A stretch of 64,000 bases of DNA from Mucilaginibacter flavidus (GCF_024055575.1 NZ_JAMXOE010000011.1:124001-188000); one strand, 5' to 3'. Positions 1-8,753 are shown, numbered from the stretch's first letter. A program made the numbers and translations. The notes: generated by a model not told the origin, from the letters alone.

Positions 1-608
1 TAGCAGGATGTATCCGGTAACAGGAAGTGGTGATCTGCTGACCGGATCCAATAGATGGAAAATGTGATCGGGTCCATCCGCTCTAAAAGCTTAAAGGCGA
101 TATCGAGGTAACCAGCGATATTCTCATATTTTGTCAAGGGCTGCTTTATCGGCCTCGGCACATCGACGCCGAGGTGGCTTTTAACGCGTTCAAACATATC
201 CGCCTCTATACGATCCATCGTTCGGTCAAGCCCGGCTTTATATGCCGGGTTCCGGTATTCCCCAACCAGCCCCAGTAGCGCCAGCCAATTCATCGACCAA
301 TACAGCTTTTCGATCCGGTCATGGCTTTGATCTGTCAGGTCCGCAAGGAAATCCTCCACCACTTTCAGGTGCACCGGGAAATCATCTTCCACCAGCACCT
401 TCAATTCAATTTCCAGTTGTGCATGGTCAACCTCCCCGTCGATCACTTTCGAATTGGAATAATCCTCGCTGAACAGGGAGCCGGTCGTCAACTTCGAATA
501 AAAATTGTTTAGCTTTTTATCGTAAACATAGATCTTTTTTTCAGCCGGGTTAAAGAACTGCCGGGATTGACATTGCGAAACATAATGATGATTGACAGGC
601 GTGCTCAT
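1..608 (-). CDS. DUF4238 family protein, 3' part cut off by window edge
   Basis: An open frame runs from ATG at 608 off the left edge (about 202 codons, no stop). The N-terminus starts MSTPVNHHYVSQCQSRQFF, matching the HHYVxxxxLxxF signature of DUF4238 proteins. The rest is helical and charged, with RSADHHFLLPDTSC near the edge, as in that family. DUF4238 has no established biochemical role and is often found in accessory and defence-rich loci. It is divergent from the HNH-like gene across about 60 bases. The family call rests on the N-terminal motif only. Confidence 0.7.
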   Translation of the reverse strand, partial: MSTPVNHHYVSQCQSRQFFNPAEKKIYVYDKKLNNFYSKLTTGSLFSEDYSNSKVIDGEVDHAQLEIELKVLVEDDFPVHLKVVEDFLADLTDQSHDRIEKLYWSMNWLALLGLVGEYRNPAYKAGLDRTMDRIEADMFERVKSHLGVDVPRPIKQPLTKYENIAGYLDIAFKLLERMDPITFSIYWIRSADHHFLLPDTSC

Positions 609-629
609 AACCGGCTCAAATAATTACAC

Positions 630-637
630 TAAATTTG
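630..637 (+). promoter_or_regulatory. Possible Bacteroidota -7 box (TAAATTTG)
   Basis: TAAATTTG fits the Bacteroidota sigma-A -7 consensus TAnnTTTG and lies 31 bases before the TTG start at 669. No clear TTG -33 element is seen at the usual distance, so this is a weak call. Confidence 0.3.
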
Positions 638-668
638 GCGATTCTAACACCCAAAACCAAATCAACCT

Positions 669-1658
669 TTGAGCAACTGCATCTATTACAAAGACCAGCC
701 CGACCTGACCTTTAACAAAGGCGAGCACGTCATCCCGGCGGGCATAGGCGGCCAGCGCAAACTGCCTAAAGGTTACGTGAGCGACCAGTTCAATCATGAC
801 ATCTCTAAAATAGAAATGGCCTTCATGCGCAATTCCATCATTGCCATGCCGCGCCAATTGGTCGGTCCCGGAAAACGCGGCAAGACCACGCAAAAGGCAA
901 CCCGTTCGCCGGTCATGGTCATCACCCAGCCCGGCCCGCCGGAAACCCATGCGCTCGGCTACCTATCGCTGGCCAAAGCCATACACCTACCTCAAATAAA
1001 AATGAATACCGCAAGCGGCGAACTCAACTGGTCGGTACCCATCGAAATGGCAGCCAGTCCCGATGACTATCTGAGAGGAGAACTACAGCGTTGCAGCGCA
1101 TACAAGGCGCGGCACATCCCTGATAAAAAATTAAGTGAAGAGGAAGTGATCATTGGCTTTGATGAGCAGCTCTATATCGCTCGTCATCCGGCACGGGATT
1201 TTGAACTGACAACAGCGATCATCGATGGCATAAAAGACGCCATCACCAACAGTGCCGGACCCTACCGGCCGCTTCACCAGCCGGTCAGCTTCAATCAGGT
1301 CAGTGTCATTGCTGACGACTTTTACCGCGTCACCGCCAAGATCGCCCTGAACACGCTGGCCCTGCTGAAAGGGAAAATATTTGTGCTTGGCCCAGCGTTT
1401 GACGTTCTCCGGGCCTACATTACCGATGCCGGTACTAATCCAGGCGTAATCTTTATTCCAAAGCCGAAGTTAATGCCGCAATTTCCGGCTGATGCGCACC
1501 ATTTGATGTTTGCGGCATCGAAAGGCAAGCTTGCTGCCAATGTTTGTTTTTATAACCAGTTCACTGTAAACGTAGTCTTAGCGAACAACTTCGATGAAGA
1601 CTTTCAGCCACTTGTCTATCTCTGCGACTGGCGTAATAAGCAGGAAGGAACGGTGTAG
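669..1658 (+). CDS. HNH endonuclease-like protein (degenerate zinc site)
   Basis: This 329-residue protein begins at a TTG codon; no in-frame ATG gives an equally complete N-terminus. Residues 4-50 resemble an HNH_5-type fold: CIYY near the start, then GEHVIPAGIGG (EH followed by the glycine turn) and a later FNHDISKIE segment. Classic members have CxxC and CxxCN zinc knuckles. Here the second cysteine is Tyr and the later pair is absent, so the metal site may be lost or different. The remaining ~270 residues match nothing I recognise. It faces away from the DUF4238 gene and lies next to a Gabija-like locus, which suggests, but does not prove, a defence role. Confidence 0.5.
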   Translation: MSNCIYYKDQPDLTFNKGEHVIPAGIGGQRKLPKGYVSDQFNHDISKIEMAFMRNSIIAMPRQLVGPGKRGKTTQKATRSPVMVITQPGPPETHALGYLSLAKAIHLPQIKMNTASGELNWSVPIEMAASPDDYLRGELQRCSAYKARHIPDKKLSEEEVIIGFDEQLYIARHPARDFELTTAIIDGIKDAITNSAGPYRPLHQPVSFNQVSVIADDFYRVTAKIALNTLALLKGKIFVLGPAFDVLRAYITDAGTNPGVIFIPKPKLMPQFPADAHHLMFAASKGKLAANVCFYNQFTVNVVLANNFDEDFQPLVYLCDWRNKQEGTV

Positions 1659-1696
1659 CAGCTGCTTTAATTCGGTTTCTTTGGAGGCATCAGACA

Positions 1697-1960
1697 CCCG
1701 AAATTAAGGCTTTACGCCATGCATGCGGGATGGCCGATGATATGATCGCCATGCTTTACACTTATCCGCAGCTATATGTAGACCTGGGCGTTATTGACTA
1801 TATAATTCCTAAAAAGGAGTTTTACCAATATCTTAAAAGGCTTGTTGATGCCGGTTTTGAAAATAGGATCATGTATGGTTCGGATCAGATGATTTGGTTA
1901 AGTTATGAATTAGGTTCCTCATCCGTTAATGATTTTGTTTTAAATTCCATTGTTAATTAA
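1697..1960 (+). pseudogene. Amidohydrolase (Amidohydro_2-type) relic
   Basis: Two frames together encode a recognisable metal-dependent amidohydrolase piece. One reads HPKLRLYAMHAGWPM and the next ADDMIAMLYTYPQLYVDLG, then RIMYGSDQMIW. The HAGWP and GSDQM motifs are typical of the family's C-terminal half, including the catalytic Asp. The break falls inside GGATGGCCGATGATATG, where one copy of a GGCCGAT repeat seems to have been lost, shifting the frame. Similarity stops after QMIW and both ends are missing, so this is a fossil fragment. The downstream frame alone (from 1730) could be mistaken for a small gene. Confidence 0.7.
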
Positions 1961-2040
1961 AACTATCCTGTAAAATAGAAAATAACTCCGTTTTAACAAA
2001 TATTATTAATAGGCGATGTTATTTAAAATTACCTCTTAAT

Positions 2041-3954
2041 TTACATCACTGTAATTTCCTCTTTTGAAAACCATTCCTCTTTCAGCACATGATTTTTTAG
2101 GGCCTCCGGGTTTTCTGTATAAGCTACTACAGCCAAGCTTTTTTCTGCCCTGCTGCAGGCAACATAAAACAAACGCATCGTTCTCAGCACCGTTGTATCG
2201 CGGCCATCCCGGATGTTGTTAAGATCAGCTGTTGTCAAAGCTTTGACCCCGAACAATTTCTCATAACTAAAAAGGAATCCGCGGGCTTCCTCGTCATCTA
2301 AGATGACCATTACCCTTGGAAACTCCAATCCTTTCACACCCTGGTGCGTGCCAAACGGGGACTTGTTGGCGATGTAGGCATCGTAATTTTTTATTTGGCT
2401 AAACGAACTGTTTAGGGCAGTTTCCCAGGCGTCAATTACCGTATCAGGTTCGTCCTCTTCCTCATCTTCCGCTGCAATTACGACTTCGGGATTTTCTGCG
2501 TCAGCATTTGACAACTCATTTTTTATATGGCGTTTTGCGATGATCGATAGCGGCTCGGGAGTTACAAACAGACCGTTGCCGACGATTATTTTTATTATTT
2601 CCAGCAATGTAGGGTCGTTACCATCTTCCCATAATTTCATAAATCCGGTAACACCATCGTTTGCGTTCTTTAATAAAGCAGGCTGATCTTTGCTCTCCTT
2701 TAACAATTGCCCGTTAAATAAAGGCGAATTTTGCTTAACGATCCTCGCTACCGTAAAATGGTCGCCTTTTTGATGAGCCGCCACCAGCGGCATGATTAAC
2801 TGTGTAAAATAACGCAACCCTGAAAGGGAACCATCAATTAGGGAAGTTCTTATTGATTCTACCTGCGAAAGTGGCTCGAAGATTCCCATAAATCCCATTC
2901 GTCGTGCTGCCATGTGATGCTCCAGTGTTAATTTTTTAACATCAGCCTGCTCGCCGTGCCAGGCTTCATCACCGGTGACTTGCGCCATTTGATCCCCTAT
3001 ATTTCTTTCAAGTAAACTCCTGTCAGTCGCCTGATTGGAAATAATGAAAAGCCTGATAATACCTTCTTCCTGGCCTTCTCGTGGCTGTTGGCTTTGTTTA
3101 TCAGTTTGTAAGCGGATCTTGTTGATTAATTCAATGACCCGTTTTGGACAACGATGGTTTAACTGTTTGACCGGCTTGATCCAATCCTCCGAAAGATCAA
3201 TTCCCAAATCCGGCTTCCCGTCGCTATAAATACGTTGCATGGTATCACCGAAAAGGCCGAGCGTCAGCTTTCCTTTGTGGAGCCGCTCAATAGCAAACAA
3301 CGCTTCGATCAGTTCTTTTTTTGTGTCCTGGCTTTCATCAATAAACAGTATGGGAAATTTGCTAACCAATATTTCCTGCATAAGGGGCTTATTCAACAGA
3401 AAATCAGCAGCCATTTTGATCATTTCAGCGTGGTTAAGGCTATCCCTTGTCCGGTTTTGCCCGGTCGGGCTGTAAGTAAATGACCTGATTTCATCGAGCG
3501 TGCTTAACCGTTTTGTCTTGGATTTTATCTTTTCTTCACGGTCGATAGCCGCTTTAGTTCCAGCTCTGCCAGTAGTGGCGGCCAGTTCCAATTCTGCAAT
3601 TTCATTTTTAAGATCTATCCGCAGCCATTCCCTGATATCATGCTGATAATTTTTGATCAGTTCCCAAACGAAACTATGGATCGTAGATACTGAAAATAAC
3701 GGATCGTAATCAATGCGGTGAATAATCTCATCGCAGGCGGCGTTGGTATAGGTAATTACGGCTACTTTTTTCCGGTTAAGCCGGAAGAACTGCCCCGAAT
3801 TTTCACGGATCTTAGCCAGTGCGGTTACTAACGATCTCGTTTTTCCCGAACCGGCCCCGGCAAAAAGAAAGAAACTTTTGGGGGCTTCCAGGTTGAGGCA
3901 TTCGAGTATTTGCTCATCAACCGGTGAATCGATATTTAAGATTGGTGATGCCAT
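2041..3954 (-). CDS. gajB: UvrD/PcrA-like superfamily 1 helicase, Gabija GajB-like
   Basis: This 637-residue SF1 helicase has all motifs in order: Walker A AGAGSGKT (32-39), Ia ITYTNAACDEI (~68-77), II IDESQD (205-210), III GLFGDTMQRIY (233-243), IV LNHRCP (265-270), V QGVKGLEFPRVMV (~537-550) and VI RLFYVACSRAEKS (~594-606). It starts at ATG 3954, sharing one base with the TAA of the upstream OLD-type nuclease gene (TAATG), so the two are translationally coupled. In Gabija, GajB acts with GajA against phage. The described GajB is about 494 residues; this one is longer, mainly between motifs IV and V, where an acidic stretch (EDEEEDEPD) lies. Confidence 0.75.
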   Translation of the reverse strand: MASPILNIDSPVDEQILECLNLEAPKSFFLFAGAGSGKTRSLVTALAKIRENSGQFFRLNRKKVAVITYTNAACDEIIHRIDYDPLFSVSTIHSFVWELIKNYQHDIREWLRIDLKNEIAELELAATTGRAGTKAAIDREEKIKSKTKRLSTLDEIRSFTYSPTGQNRTRDSLNHAEMIKMAADFLLNKPLMQEILVSKFPILFIDESQDTKKELIEALFAIERLHKGKLTLGLFGDTMQRIYSDGKPDLGIDLSEDWIKPVKQLNHRCPKRVIELINKIRLQTDKQSQQPREGQEEGIIRLFIISNQATDRSLLERNIGDQMAQVTGDEAWHGEQADVKKLTLEHHMAARRMGFMGIFEPLSQVESIRTSLIDGSLSGLRYFTQLIMPLVAAHQKGDHFTVARIVKQNSPLFNGQLLKESKDQPALLKNANDGVTGFMKLWEDGNDPTLLEIIKIIVGNGLFVTPEPLSIIAKRHIKNELSNADAENPEVVIAAEDEEEDEPDTVIDAWETALNSSFSQIKNYDAYIANKSPFGTHQGVKGLEFPRVMVILDDEEARGFLFSYEKLFGVKALTTADLNNIRDGRDTTVLRTMRLFYVACSRAEKSLAVVAYTENPEALKNHVLKEEWFSKEEITVM

Positions 3955-6188
3955 TATTTTACGGTTACCGGTTGATTATTTAACTGACCGTTCAGCCACT
4001 CAAGGCCTTCGGCAATATATTCCGGTACGGCGAGCTGCTGCGGTTCTTCTTTGAGTAAAAGTTCCAAAGCGAACTCTGCTTTTTTACCGTTCTTCAGCGC
4101 ACTGTACATGCTTTCATTCATCTCTTTGACTGTAGGTAATTTGCTGGCCTCACTGAATTTTTTGATCAATCCAATGCCGTTTAACCCTTTGAATATGTCA
4201 AGATTCTTAAAAGCCAGGGCAATCTCAAATGTATAAGGAAATACTTCTGAACCCTTATCATCCGTCGGAGATAATTTAACTACAACGGGCGACTGGTAAG
4301 CTACTCTTACAGGAAAAGCTGTATCAATTTTGGCGCTCGGTGCGGTTGACAGTAATTTGTCTAATTCCTTATAACCTGGAAGCCAGCTTTTCAATGTTTG
4401 GTTATCTGACTCATAGCTTTTATTCTTTTCCGGAATTACCGATTGTCCGCTTACAGAATCTATTGAATCTATATCTGTAATTATTAACGTGATAATTCCC
4501 AAATCTTGCAGCAATGGCCGCAAGGTATGGGCGTGACTGCCACCAATTTCAAGTAAGGCGATATAACAAGAGGCCAGTGTCGGATAATGCCTGCGGATAA
4601 AGTTAGGCACTAGCATTCTTTCCGCAGGACCTTCTACCAGGATCACAGCATCTGCGAAGAAGAGGTCGCAGTGTGTTGTTTTCAAATAACGGATCGCAAA
4701 TTTCGTAGTTTCATCTTCCGGGCCAAAGGTTTTTGACAGGTTGACGACTGTTGAAAAAGGAACTCCGTCTTTTTCTGCCGGCTTCCTTTTAAAATAGCGC
4801 AGGGAAGTAAATTTTATTTCGTGAGCGATGTGATTGGAATGTGTGCTAACCACTAGCTGTGTATTGAAGTGCTTGTATTTAGTTAGCAAATGATTGGTTC
4901 TTAATACCTCGTAAGCCTTTCGTATAAAAACCTGCTGGACCTGCGCGTGCAAATGAGCTTCAGGTTCTTCAACCAAAACCAAGTGTAAGGGCTGAAATTC
5001 TAATTCCTCAGCACCGCCAGTGTTGGCCCGCGCTATTTTACCTACCTGCATCCACTCATCCCTAAAACGAATAAGCTTGAATACCATCGATATCAGGTTC
5101 TGATATCCAAGCCCGTTATATTTCTCCGGCAAACTCAGCGGGTAATCTGAGGTTACGCCTTCACCTTTAAACAATTCAAATGTTACCGCTGATGCATGAT
5201 TTAAGCCGTCGATAGCATTAATCTTACTGGAGATTTTGATACTCGGATTGCCGCCAAATCCCGGATAATTCAAACCCTCCAGTTCTTTTATAGAACCGCT
5301 GAAGCTCTTTTCGAGCCGGTCATCAAACGATAATTTTGCTTGTTCTATAGCCATCAAAGCCTCCAGGTCTTCAATCTCTGGCTGATCATAAGGATTCAGG
5401 TGTTTGGAATAATATTCTCTTAATTGTGTGGAAAGGTTGCCATTTGTTTTTGGCGCTTCCTCTGCATCTGATCCGGGGTCAGAGAACCCTCTTTGCGCAT
5501 TAATAATATCGATCTTGATCAGTCCTTTAAACGGATCTCCGGCAAATGGAAGGTTCCCTTCATCGAGGACCTGCGGCGTTGCTACACCATCGACCGGCGG
5601 AACCAATTTAGCGGCGTCCAGCAGGTAACCGGCCACCCCGAATTGCGTTTTTAATCTTCGCTCCAGGAAATCCCATAAATTTTTAGGCCATAGGTTTAAG
5701 GACTGACCTCCCTTATCTTTTCGTGCCGTATCCATCACCTTCCGGGCGGCTCTATATTCTGCGACAAATTCTTTATGTAATAATTCAATTGATTTAGGCT
5801 GAAAACGAAAGCGCACCCCCAGTGAGCCACCTTTCCATTCTAAAGTTGGAATGAGTTCACTGACGTAATGATATTCTGTTTCCTTAATCGTCAGCCAAAC
5901 ATCCAGCTGCGGCAAATACTCCTCCCATTTTGCCATGGCTAAATCAGGTAGTTCGTCCTCTTTTAATTCCAACCATGACTTACCGATCTGATTAATCTCT
6001 TTCCAATTAGATAAAGTAAACTCCCTTGTAGAGAGGACGTGTGTTTTCAAAAAGAGAATCAGCGCATCCATAGCGGAAGTCTTTCCGCTATTATTTGCAC
6101 CAACGAAAACAGTTTCCATATCGGATAAATCGATACGGCAGGATTTAAGTTTTCTGAAATTTTTTATTTCAACAAATTGGAGTAGCAT
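3954..6188 (-). CDS. gajA: OLD-family ATPase/TOPRIM endonuclease, Gabija GajA-like
   Basis: This 744-residue protein has an N-terminal ABC-type ATPase: Walker A GANNSGKT (30-37), signature-like NGLGYQNLI (358-366), Walker B LVLVEEPEAHLHAQ (~403-416) and H-loop VVSTHSN (446-452). A C-terminal TOPRIM domain follows: ILVEGPAERM (516-525, catalytic Glu) and TDIDSID (571-577, DxD). This is the class-2 OLD layout, in which a UvrD helicase sits next door. Together they form a Gabija-type anti-phage pair: nucleotide-sensing nicking nuclease plus helicase. Reported GajA is about 578 residues; the extra length lies in the ATPase insertion (~140-330). A plain OLD/UvrD pair outside Gabija proper cannot be excluded. 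Confidence 0.78.
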   Translation of the reverse strand: MLLQFVEIKNFRKLKSCRIDLSDMETVFVGANNSGKTSAMDALILFLKTHVLSTREFTLSNWKEINQIGKSWLELKEDELPDLAMAKWEEYLPQLDVWLTIKETEYHYVSELIPTLEWKGGSLGVRFRFQPKSIELLHKEFVAEYRAARKVMDTARKDKGGQSLNLWPKNLWDFLERRLKTQFGVAGYLLDAAKLVPPVDGVATPQVLDEGNLPFAGDPFKGLIKIDIINAQRGFSDPGSDAEEAPKTNGNLSTQLREYYSKHLNPYDQPEIEDLEALMAIEQAKLSFDDRLEKSFSGSIKELEGLNYPGFGGNPSIKISSKINAIDGLNHASAVTFELFKGEGVTSDYPLSLPEKYNGLGYQNLISMVFKLIRFRDEWMQVGKIARANTGGAEELEFQPLHLVLVEEPEAHLHAQVQQVFIRKAYEVLRTNHLLTKYKHFNTQLVVSTHSNHIAHEIKFTSLRYFKRKPAEKDGVPFSTVVNLSKTFGPEDETTKFAIRYLKTTHCDLFFADAVILVEGPAERMLVPNFIRRHYPTLASCYIALLEIGGSHAHTLRPLLQDLGIITLIITDIDSIDSVSGQSVIPEKNKSYESDNQTLKSWLPGYKELDKLLSTAPSAKIDTAFPVRVAYQSPVVVKLSPTDDKGSEVFPYTFEIALAFKNLDIFKGLNGIGLIKKFSEASKLPTVKEMNESMYSALKNGKKAEFALELLLKEEPQQLAVPEYIAEGLEWLNGQLNNQPVTVK

Positions 6189-6229
6189 GATGGATAAGGT
6201 TTTATAATATTTATTAAAGTTATGAAATA

Positions 6230-6349
6230 TTATTTCTTAATTACCAAATACATCTGAGCCGGACCGCTCGATAAGCCTTCCGCCACTTCCTGTATGAATT
6301 CCTGTATATCCTGTTTGATCTGCAAATACAAATTCTGTACTTTTTGAGA
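6230..6349 (-). other. Startless coding-like stretch upstream of the OLD nuclease gene
   Basis: A stop-bounded frame of about 39 codons reads SQKVQNLYLQIKQDIQEF then IQEVAEGLSSGPAQ, an amphipathic helical pattern. It has no ATG start, only TTG, and ends 42 bases before the nuclease start. It may be the tail of a lost gene or a very small peptide gene. I cannot assign a family. Confidence 0.25.
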
Positions 6350-6392
6350 TTAATTTAGGCCTTGCAAATATTGCCATATAAATCTGTTAAAA

Positions 6393-6650
6393 GTGAAAGA
6401 AATGGTCTTTGAAGACCACTCAGCAAAATCTTTTAATAGGCCGACCTGGAAAGTAATGCTCTCAGATCTTAAAAGAAAGAAAAGTCAGCAGCCCGATCTT
6501 CTTCTTTTTATCAAGTGGGATCGTTTGTCGCATTGCTGCAGATACATATCAAGGATCTCCGGAAGAATTTTACAATCAGAATTTAGCTACTTTCTCCGTA
6601 ATAAAGCCACTAACCTGGTCACATGACCTTCCGCGGACGTTGATGCTTTG
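6393..6650 (+). pseudogene. Serine site-specific recombinase (resolvase) fragment
   Basis: The reading frame starting near 6393 gives FEDHSAKSFNRPTWKVM and later LLLFIKWDRLS, the conserved resolvase-domain segment found in Bacteroidota large serine recombinases (EDHSAKTFNRPxW...KWDRFSRN). At about 6530 the frame slips: AADTYQ, the expected continuation after SRN, appears in another frame. After that similarity fades. Both the N-terminal catalytic serine region and the large C-terminal domain are missing. It marks a former integration or excision event at the edge of the defence cluster. Confidence 0.7.
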
Positions 6651-6736
6651 TTAAAAACCTGGGGATACTATTTTATTGCCGTGCGTGCAGCTAAAGTAAT
6701 GGATCTTTAGTTTTATATTTACCAAAACCTTTTGTC

Positions 6737-7948
6737 ATGACCGCCCTGAACCTCCGTATCAAACTGGGCTTTTGCCTGTTCCTATTTCTTCTTTTTGACG
6801 GTTTCGCCAATGCCCAACCTGCGACTAACCAGATCTGTTGGCGTAAAGTACAACTGCAAAATGAGCAGGAGCATAGCGCTGTCCGGGTTTACCTCGACAA
6901 ATACGGCTATTTTTATCCGGCAACAAGCGTCCCCATTGATGAACAGCAACTGCTGAAGCCGTATCCTGGAGCCAGCGCCTTAGATACCGCCAGCGGGAAC
7001 TTATACGCCTTTTTTAAACGCCACCCGGCCAACGCGCGTCAGTTGTTTACCGCGTATGGCATTACCCCAACCCAAAGCTTTAACGCCGATTATTATAATA
7101 CGCAGGAAGCTTATCTCTGCCGCGTCGCCACAGCGGTCCACGCCCAGGTCGCCGCCAAAGGTGCCAAAACCATCGTGTTCCTGATCCACGGCTTTAACGA
7201 AACAGACCCAACCGCCGCGTTTCAATATTTTGAAAAGGCCGTAACGGCAGGCGGTTACGACACCAGCGCGAAACCCGTATATATCGAGATCTTTTGGGAC
7301 GGGCTAAGTACCTATGAGAACATCTTCAAATTCCCCGCCGTCTGGAAACACGCCCAAGGCAACACCCGTTACGTTAGCTTATCCGTCCGCGACCTGATGC
7401 GGCATATCACCGACCGCCTGAATTTCGTGGTCGTATCGCATAGCCTAGGCGGCAGCGTCGCCACCGGCGCCCTATTCAACTGTACCTCCAAATGGAAACG
7501 CTCCAGGGACACCACCATAGACCATGAATTGGCCGCCCTGATGAAAACCATACCTTCCAGCACCGATGTTCATCTTCGTCTGGGCATGATCGTTCCGGCC
7601 ATACCCGGTGCAGCCACTTTTGCCGATTTTAACCACCGCAGCCCGGATATCAGCACACCAAATAACCACATCGACAAGGTCGTTATCGGGTTTAACCCCA
7701 AGGATTATGCCACCCGGAAATATGTATTATCTGCGACAGAAGGAGCGACCACCCTTGGCTGCAATTGGCATAACGAGATCGATAAAGTAAAAAATACTCT
7801 AAGCAGCCTCGGCTATCCCGGCAGCCTTATTTCTAAAGTTCAGTTTACCACTCCGCCAAAATACGGTTTGCAGGATCACGATTTTAAAGCCTATATGAAC
7901 GACGCCCCCGATTTTAAACAATTTTTAGACCAGCTATTCCGCCCATGA
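6737..7948 (+). CDS. Exported alpha/beta hydrolase (lipase-like)
   Basis: This 403-residue protein has a signal peptide (hydrophobic 11-20, cleavage likely after FANAQ at ~27). It has alpha/beta-hydrolase landmarks: IVFLIHGFNE (146-155, oxyanion-hole HG) and the nucleophile elbow SHSLGG with Ser235. The arrangement resembles DUF900-type or secreted esterase proteins acting in periplasm or envelope; the substrate is unknown. Its stop overlaps the start of the following nuclease-like gene by four bases (ATGA), so both should be translated together. An exported hydrolase tied to a probable cytoplasmic nuclease is odd; a two-part defence or competition module is one possibility. Confidence 0.65.
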   Translation: MTALNLRIKLGFCLFLFLLFDGFANAQPATNQICWRKVQLQNEQEHSAVRVYLDKYGYFYPATSVPIDEQQLLKPYPGASALDTASGNLYAFFKRHPANARQLFTAYGITPTQSFNADYYNTQEAYLCRVATAVHAQVAAKGAKTIVFLIHGFNETDPTAAFQYFEKAVTAGGYDTSAKPVYIEIFWDGLSTYENIFKFPAVWKHAQGNTRYVSLSVRDLMRHITDRLNFVVVSHSLGGSVATGALFNCTSKWKRSRDTTIDHELAALMKTIPSSTDVHLRLGMIVPAIPGAATFADFNHRSPDISTPNNHIDKVVIGFNPKDYATRKYVLSATEGATTLGCNWHNEIDKVKNTLSSLGYPGSLISKVQFTTPPKYGLQDHDFKAYMNDAPDFKQFLDQLFRP

Positions 7949-8613
7949 CCGAAACCAATCTCAACCTGTTCCGATCCTTATTTTTACAAGCCGTCAGTCA
8001 GGTCGGCGCAGCTTATATGCGTACCATTTACGGTGAAGTAGATTTGATCCTTCAGGAGGTTCAAGGGGAAGCCCACCGGCAGCATATCGAACATAACCGG
8101 ATAGGGGATGACCTCGTTAAAAATGGCGAACGGATCTTCTGTTACGAACTGTACCACCAGTTGAGGACCCTCCTTGAACAGTACCCCCAAGCCTTCGAAG
8201 GCGTATACCTGCAAGGCGAGTTACGCAAATACCAGGTATTACCCATGCTGCAAATGATGGGACTGGAAGCCTTATCCGGAAATTTTATCCCGGATTTTTT
8301 ACTCCATAGCCCCGGTGACTCCTCCGAACACCCCTACGTTATCGAAGTCAAAACCGACCGTTTTTTAAGCTACGGACAACTGGCTGCTGACATTTCCAAA
8401 CTCGTAGAGTTTATCGACCGTTACGGCTACCAGCGCGGTATGTTTTTAAGCGTGAACACCAGCGCGGATTTCCTCAGGCTAACCGTTACCGATTGCCAGT
8501 TGCTGCGGCAGATCCCCCATATCGCACAATATGCCACACAAATTGATATTGTCGGCCGCCACGACGAAAATAGCCCGGTTACCTGCTTTAATCTCGCTGA
8601 AATAATTCACTAA
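7945..8613 (+). CDS. PD-(D/E)XK nuclease-like protein
   Basis: This 222-residue protein has a pattern typical of the PD-(D/E)XK fold: GERIFCYELYHQLR (61-74, the leading Glu helix), then PDFLLH (116-121) and VIEVKTDR (132-139), giving D117 and E134-x-K136 as the expected metal-binding residues. A later segment, FIDRYGYQRGMFLSVNT, fits the C-terminal helix-strand of the fold. No DNA-binding or effector domain is visible. It overlaps the secreted hydrolase gene by 4 bases. It could be a stand-alone restriction-like effector, but the fold call rests on motif spacing only. Confidence 0.55.
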   Translation: MTETNLNLFRSLFLQAVSQVGAAYMRTIYGEVDLILQEVQGEAHRQHIEHNRIGDDLVKNGERIFCYELYHQLRTLLEQYPQAFEGVYLQGELRKYQVLPMLQMMGLEALSGNFIPDFLLHSPGDSSEHPYVIEVKTDRFLSYGQLAADISKLVEFIDRYGYQRGMFLSVNTSADFLRLTVTDCQLLRQIPHIAQYATQIDIVGRHDENSPVTCFNLAEIIH

Positions 8614-8651
8614 AAAATAAGTAAGCGCTTCCGCCATCAAACCAAACCGCG

Positions 8652-8659
8652 TATTTTTG
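8652..8659 (+). promoter_or_regulatory. Bacteroidota -7 box (TATTTTTG) ahead of a leader unit
   Basis: TATTTTTG matches TAnnTTTG and lies four bases before the ATG of a 29-codon leader ORF. Transcription would start at or next to that ATG, giving a nearly leaderless transcript. A -33 TTG is not evident. Confidence 0.45.
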
Positions 8660-8663
8660 CGCC

Positions 8664-8753
8664 ATGGCACTTACAATAGTGACCATGGTGACCAACGTCA
8701 TTGTGGCGGCCTGTGCGATCATTTCGATGAGAGCTGGCCGTAATCGCAGATAG
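8664..8753 (+). CDS. 29-residue Ile/Val/Thr-rich putative leader peptide
   Basis: The frame reads MALTIVTMVTNVIVAAC then AIISMRAGRNRR and stop. In its first 20 residues there are four Ile, four Val and three Thr, the composition expected of a branched-chain/threonine attenuator leader. It begins a few bases after a -7 box and is followed by hairpins and an intrinsic terminator, all within about 200 bases. A small hydrophobic toxin or membrane peptide is the alternative. I do not recognise an exact homologue. Confidence 0.4.
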   Translation: MALTIVTMVTNVIVAACAIISMRAGRNRR

